A stretch of 64,000 nucleotides of DNA, taken from NCBI RefSeq assembly GCF_900475595.1, contig NZ_LS483397.1:839001-903000 (forward strand), given 5' to 3'. This document shows positions 63,735 through 64,000 of the stretch, in pieces. Every line of letters starts with the position of its first letter. Position 1 is the first letter of the stretch. Source of the DNA: Streptococcus uberis. GTDB lineage: Bacteria > Bacillota > Bacilli > Lactobacillales > Streptococcaceae. Both the position numbers and the translations under genes were made by a program. The notes under the pieces were generated by a model. That model did not search any database and had not been told where the DNA came from. It worked only from the letters and a program-made list of their open reading frames with translations.

Positions 63735-64000
63735 ATGTTTAAAAAGAAATTAATGCTTACAGGTCTTATCCTCTTTTCTGGAATGACCGTTTCAACGGCA
63801 TCTGCAGCAAGTAATGATGTTCAGTCTGTCATCAATGAAGCCTATGTTCAACCTGATTATGTGCTTGGCTATTCCTTAAGTGAAGAACAAAGAAATCAAA
63901 CTCTTTCCCTGTTGAATTATAATCAAGGCAGTGACACTCAAATCAAAACCTTAAATACAAGTGCCTATGCGAAAATCATGAATGTGGCGGATGATCCAAG
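63735..64000 (+). CDS. Secreted DUF1002-family protein, 3' truncated by window edge
   Basis: The first 88 codons are present; the frame is open to the window end. ATG at 63735 follows AAAGGAGAT. Residues 1-24 form a clear signal peptide ('MFKKKLMLTGLILFSGMTVS', then A-S-A before A-S-N). The mature start 'SNDVQSVINEAYVQPDYVLGY' and 'NQTLSLLNYN' are the pattern I know from DUF1002 proteins of Firmicutes. Exported, function unknown. Confidence 0.85.
   Translation, partial: MFKKKLMLTGLILFSGMTVSTASAASNDVQSVINEAYVQPDYVLGYSLSEEQRNQTLSLLNYNQGSDTQIKTLNTSAYAKIMNVADDP

Overview
The window is low-GC Firmicute chromosome and looks like a pyogenic-group Streptococcus. The evidence is strong AGGAGG ribosome sites, a streptococcal sortase A directly behind gyrA, small housekeeping proteins typical of the group (DUF4649, DUF1831, RelQ, the MaeKR-MaePE malate locus), and a gene order (rex, cysteine desulfurase, prs, relQ, nadK, rluD, pta; guaC; xpt-pbuX; tdk-prfA-prmC-tsaC-glyA; nox-ldh-gyrA-srtA) that I know from that group. 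A surface subtilase plus a large phospho-beta-glucosidase cluster make S. uberis or a close relative the best guess; this is inference and was not searched.

Layout. 1-3185: the end of the spermidine/putrescine ABC transporter operon (potA partial, potB, potC, potD). 3215-8095: two-component system MaeKR, divergent from the malate symporter and malic enzyme. 8180-12739: a 1482-residue cell-wall subtilase of the C5a-peptidase type behind a promoter with a 24-bp perfect palindrome. 12870-14408: a ClC chloride channel/antiporter with a C-terminal TrkA-C domain. 14422-27401: a beta-glucoside region. LicT, a RAT antiterminator and the EII permease BglP come first. An AraC-type regulator follows, then a 644-bp gap with several promoters and a candidate small RNA. 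Behind it lie three GH1 phospho-beta-glucosidases with an SGNH esterase, a HAD phosphatase, two tandem histidine phosphatases and an AEC-family permease.

27503-41398 is mostly conserved core: an AI-2E-type permease, RadC, a class I glutamine amidotransferase, the redox sensor Rex, sulfur and PRPP enzymes, CYTH phosphatase, RelQ, NAD kinase, RluD, Pta, then an SDR, an unrecognised PAS-like protein and a HAD phosphatase. 40338-44084 is an oxidoreductase/MarR/quaternary-amine ABC operon under a promoter bracketed by 17-bp direct repeats. 44209-45630 is a fourth GH1 enzyme. 45706-48918 is purine salvage: guaC, then xpt-pbuX under a guanine riboswitch. 48942-56359 holds ApbE, a tautomerase, Tdk, RF1 and its methylase, TsaC, GlyA, a nucleoid protein and a small lysozyme-like protein. 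56571-64000 holds nox, a RibD-like reductase, ldh, gyrA, srtA, a glyoxalase-family protein and a partial secreted DUF1002 protein.

Two regulatory networks are visible. Rex (30067-30708) has an identical 12-bp half-site-containing sequence in its own promoter and in the ldh promoter, with looser sites before nox. Separately, a motif beginning ATAGTAT recurs 51 bp before the -10 of four promoters: three GH1 promoters, including the distant gene at 44209, and an orphan transcript at about 18720-18962. A fifth copy overlaps the -10 of the AraC gene. The orphan transcript ends in a terminator whose loop carries an anti-Shine-Dalgarno sequence. This AraC/sRNA/GH1/esterase/phosphatase unit is the best candidate here for an undescribed system.
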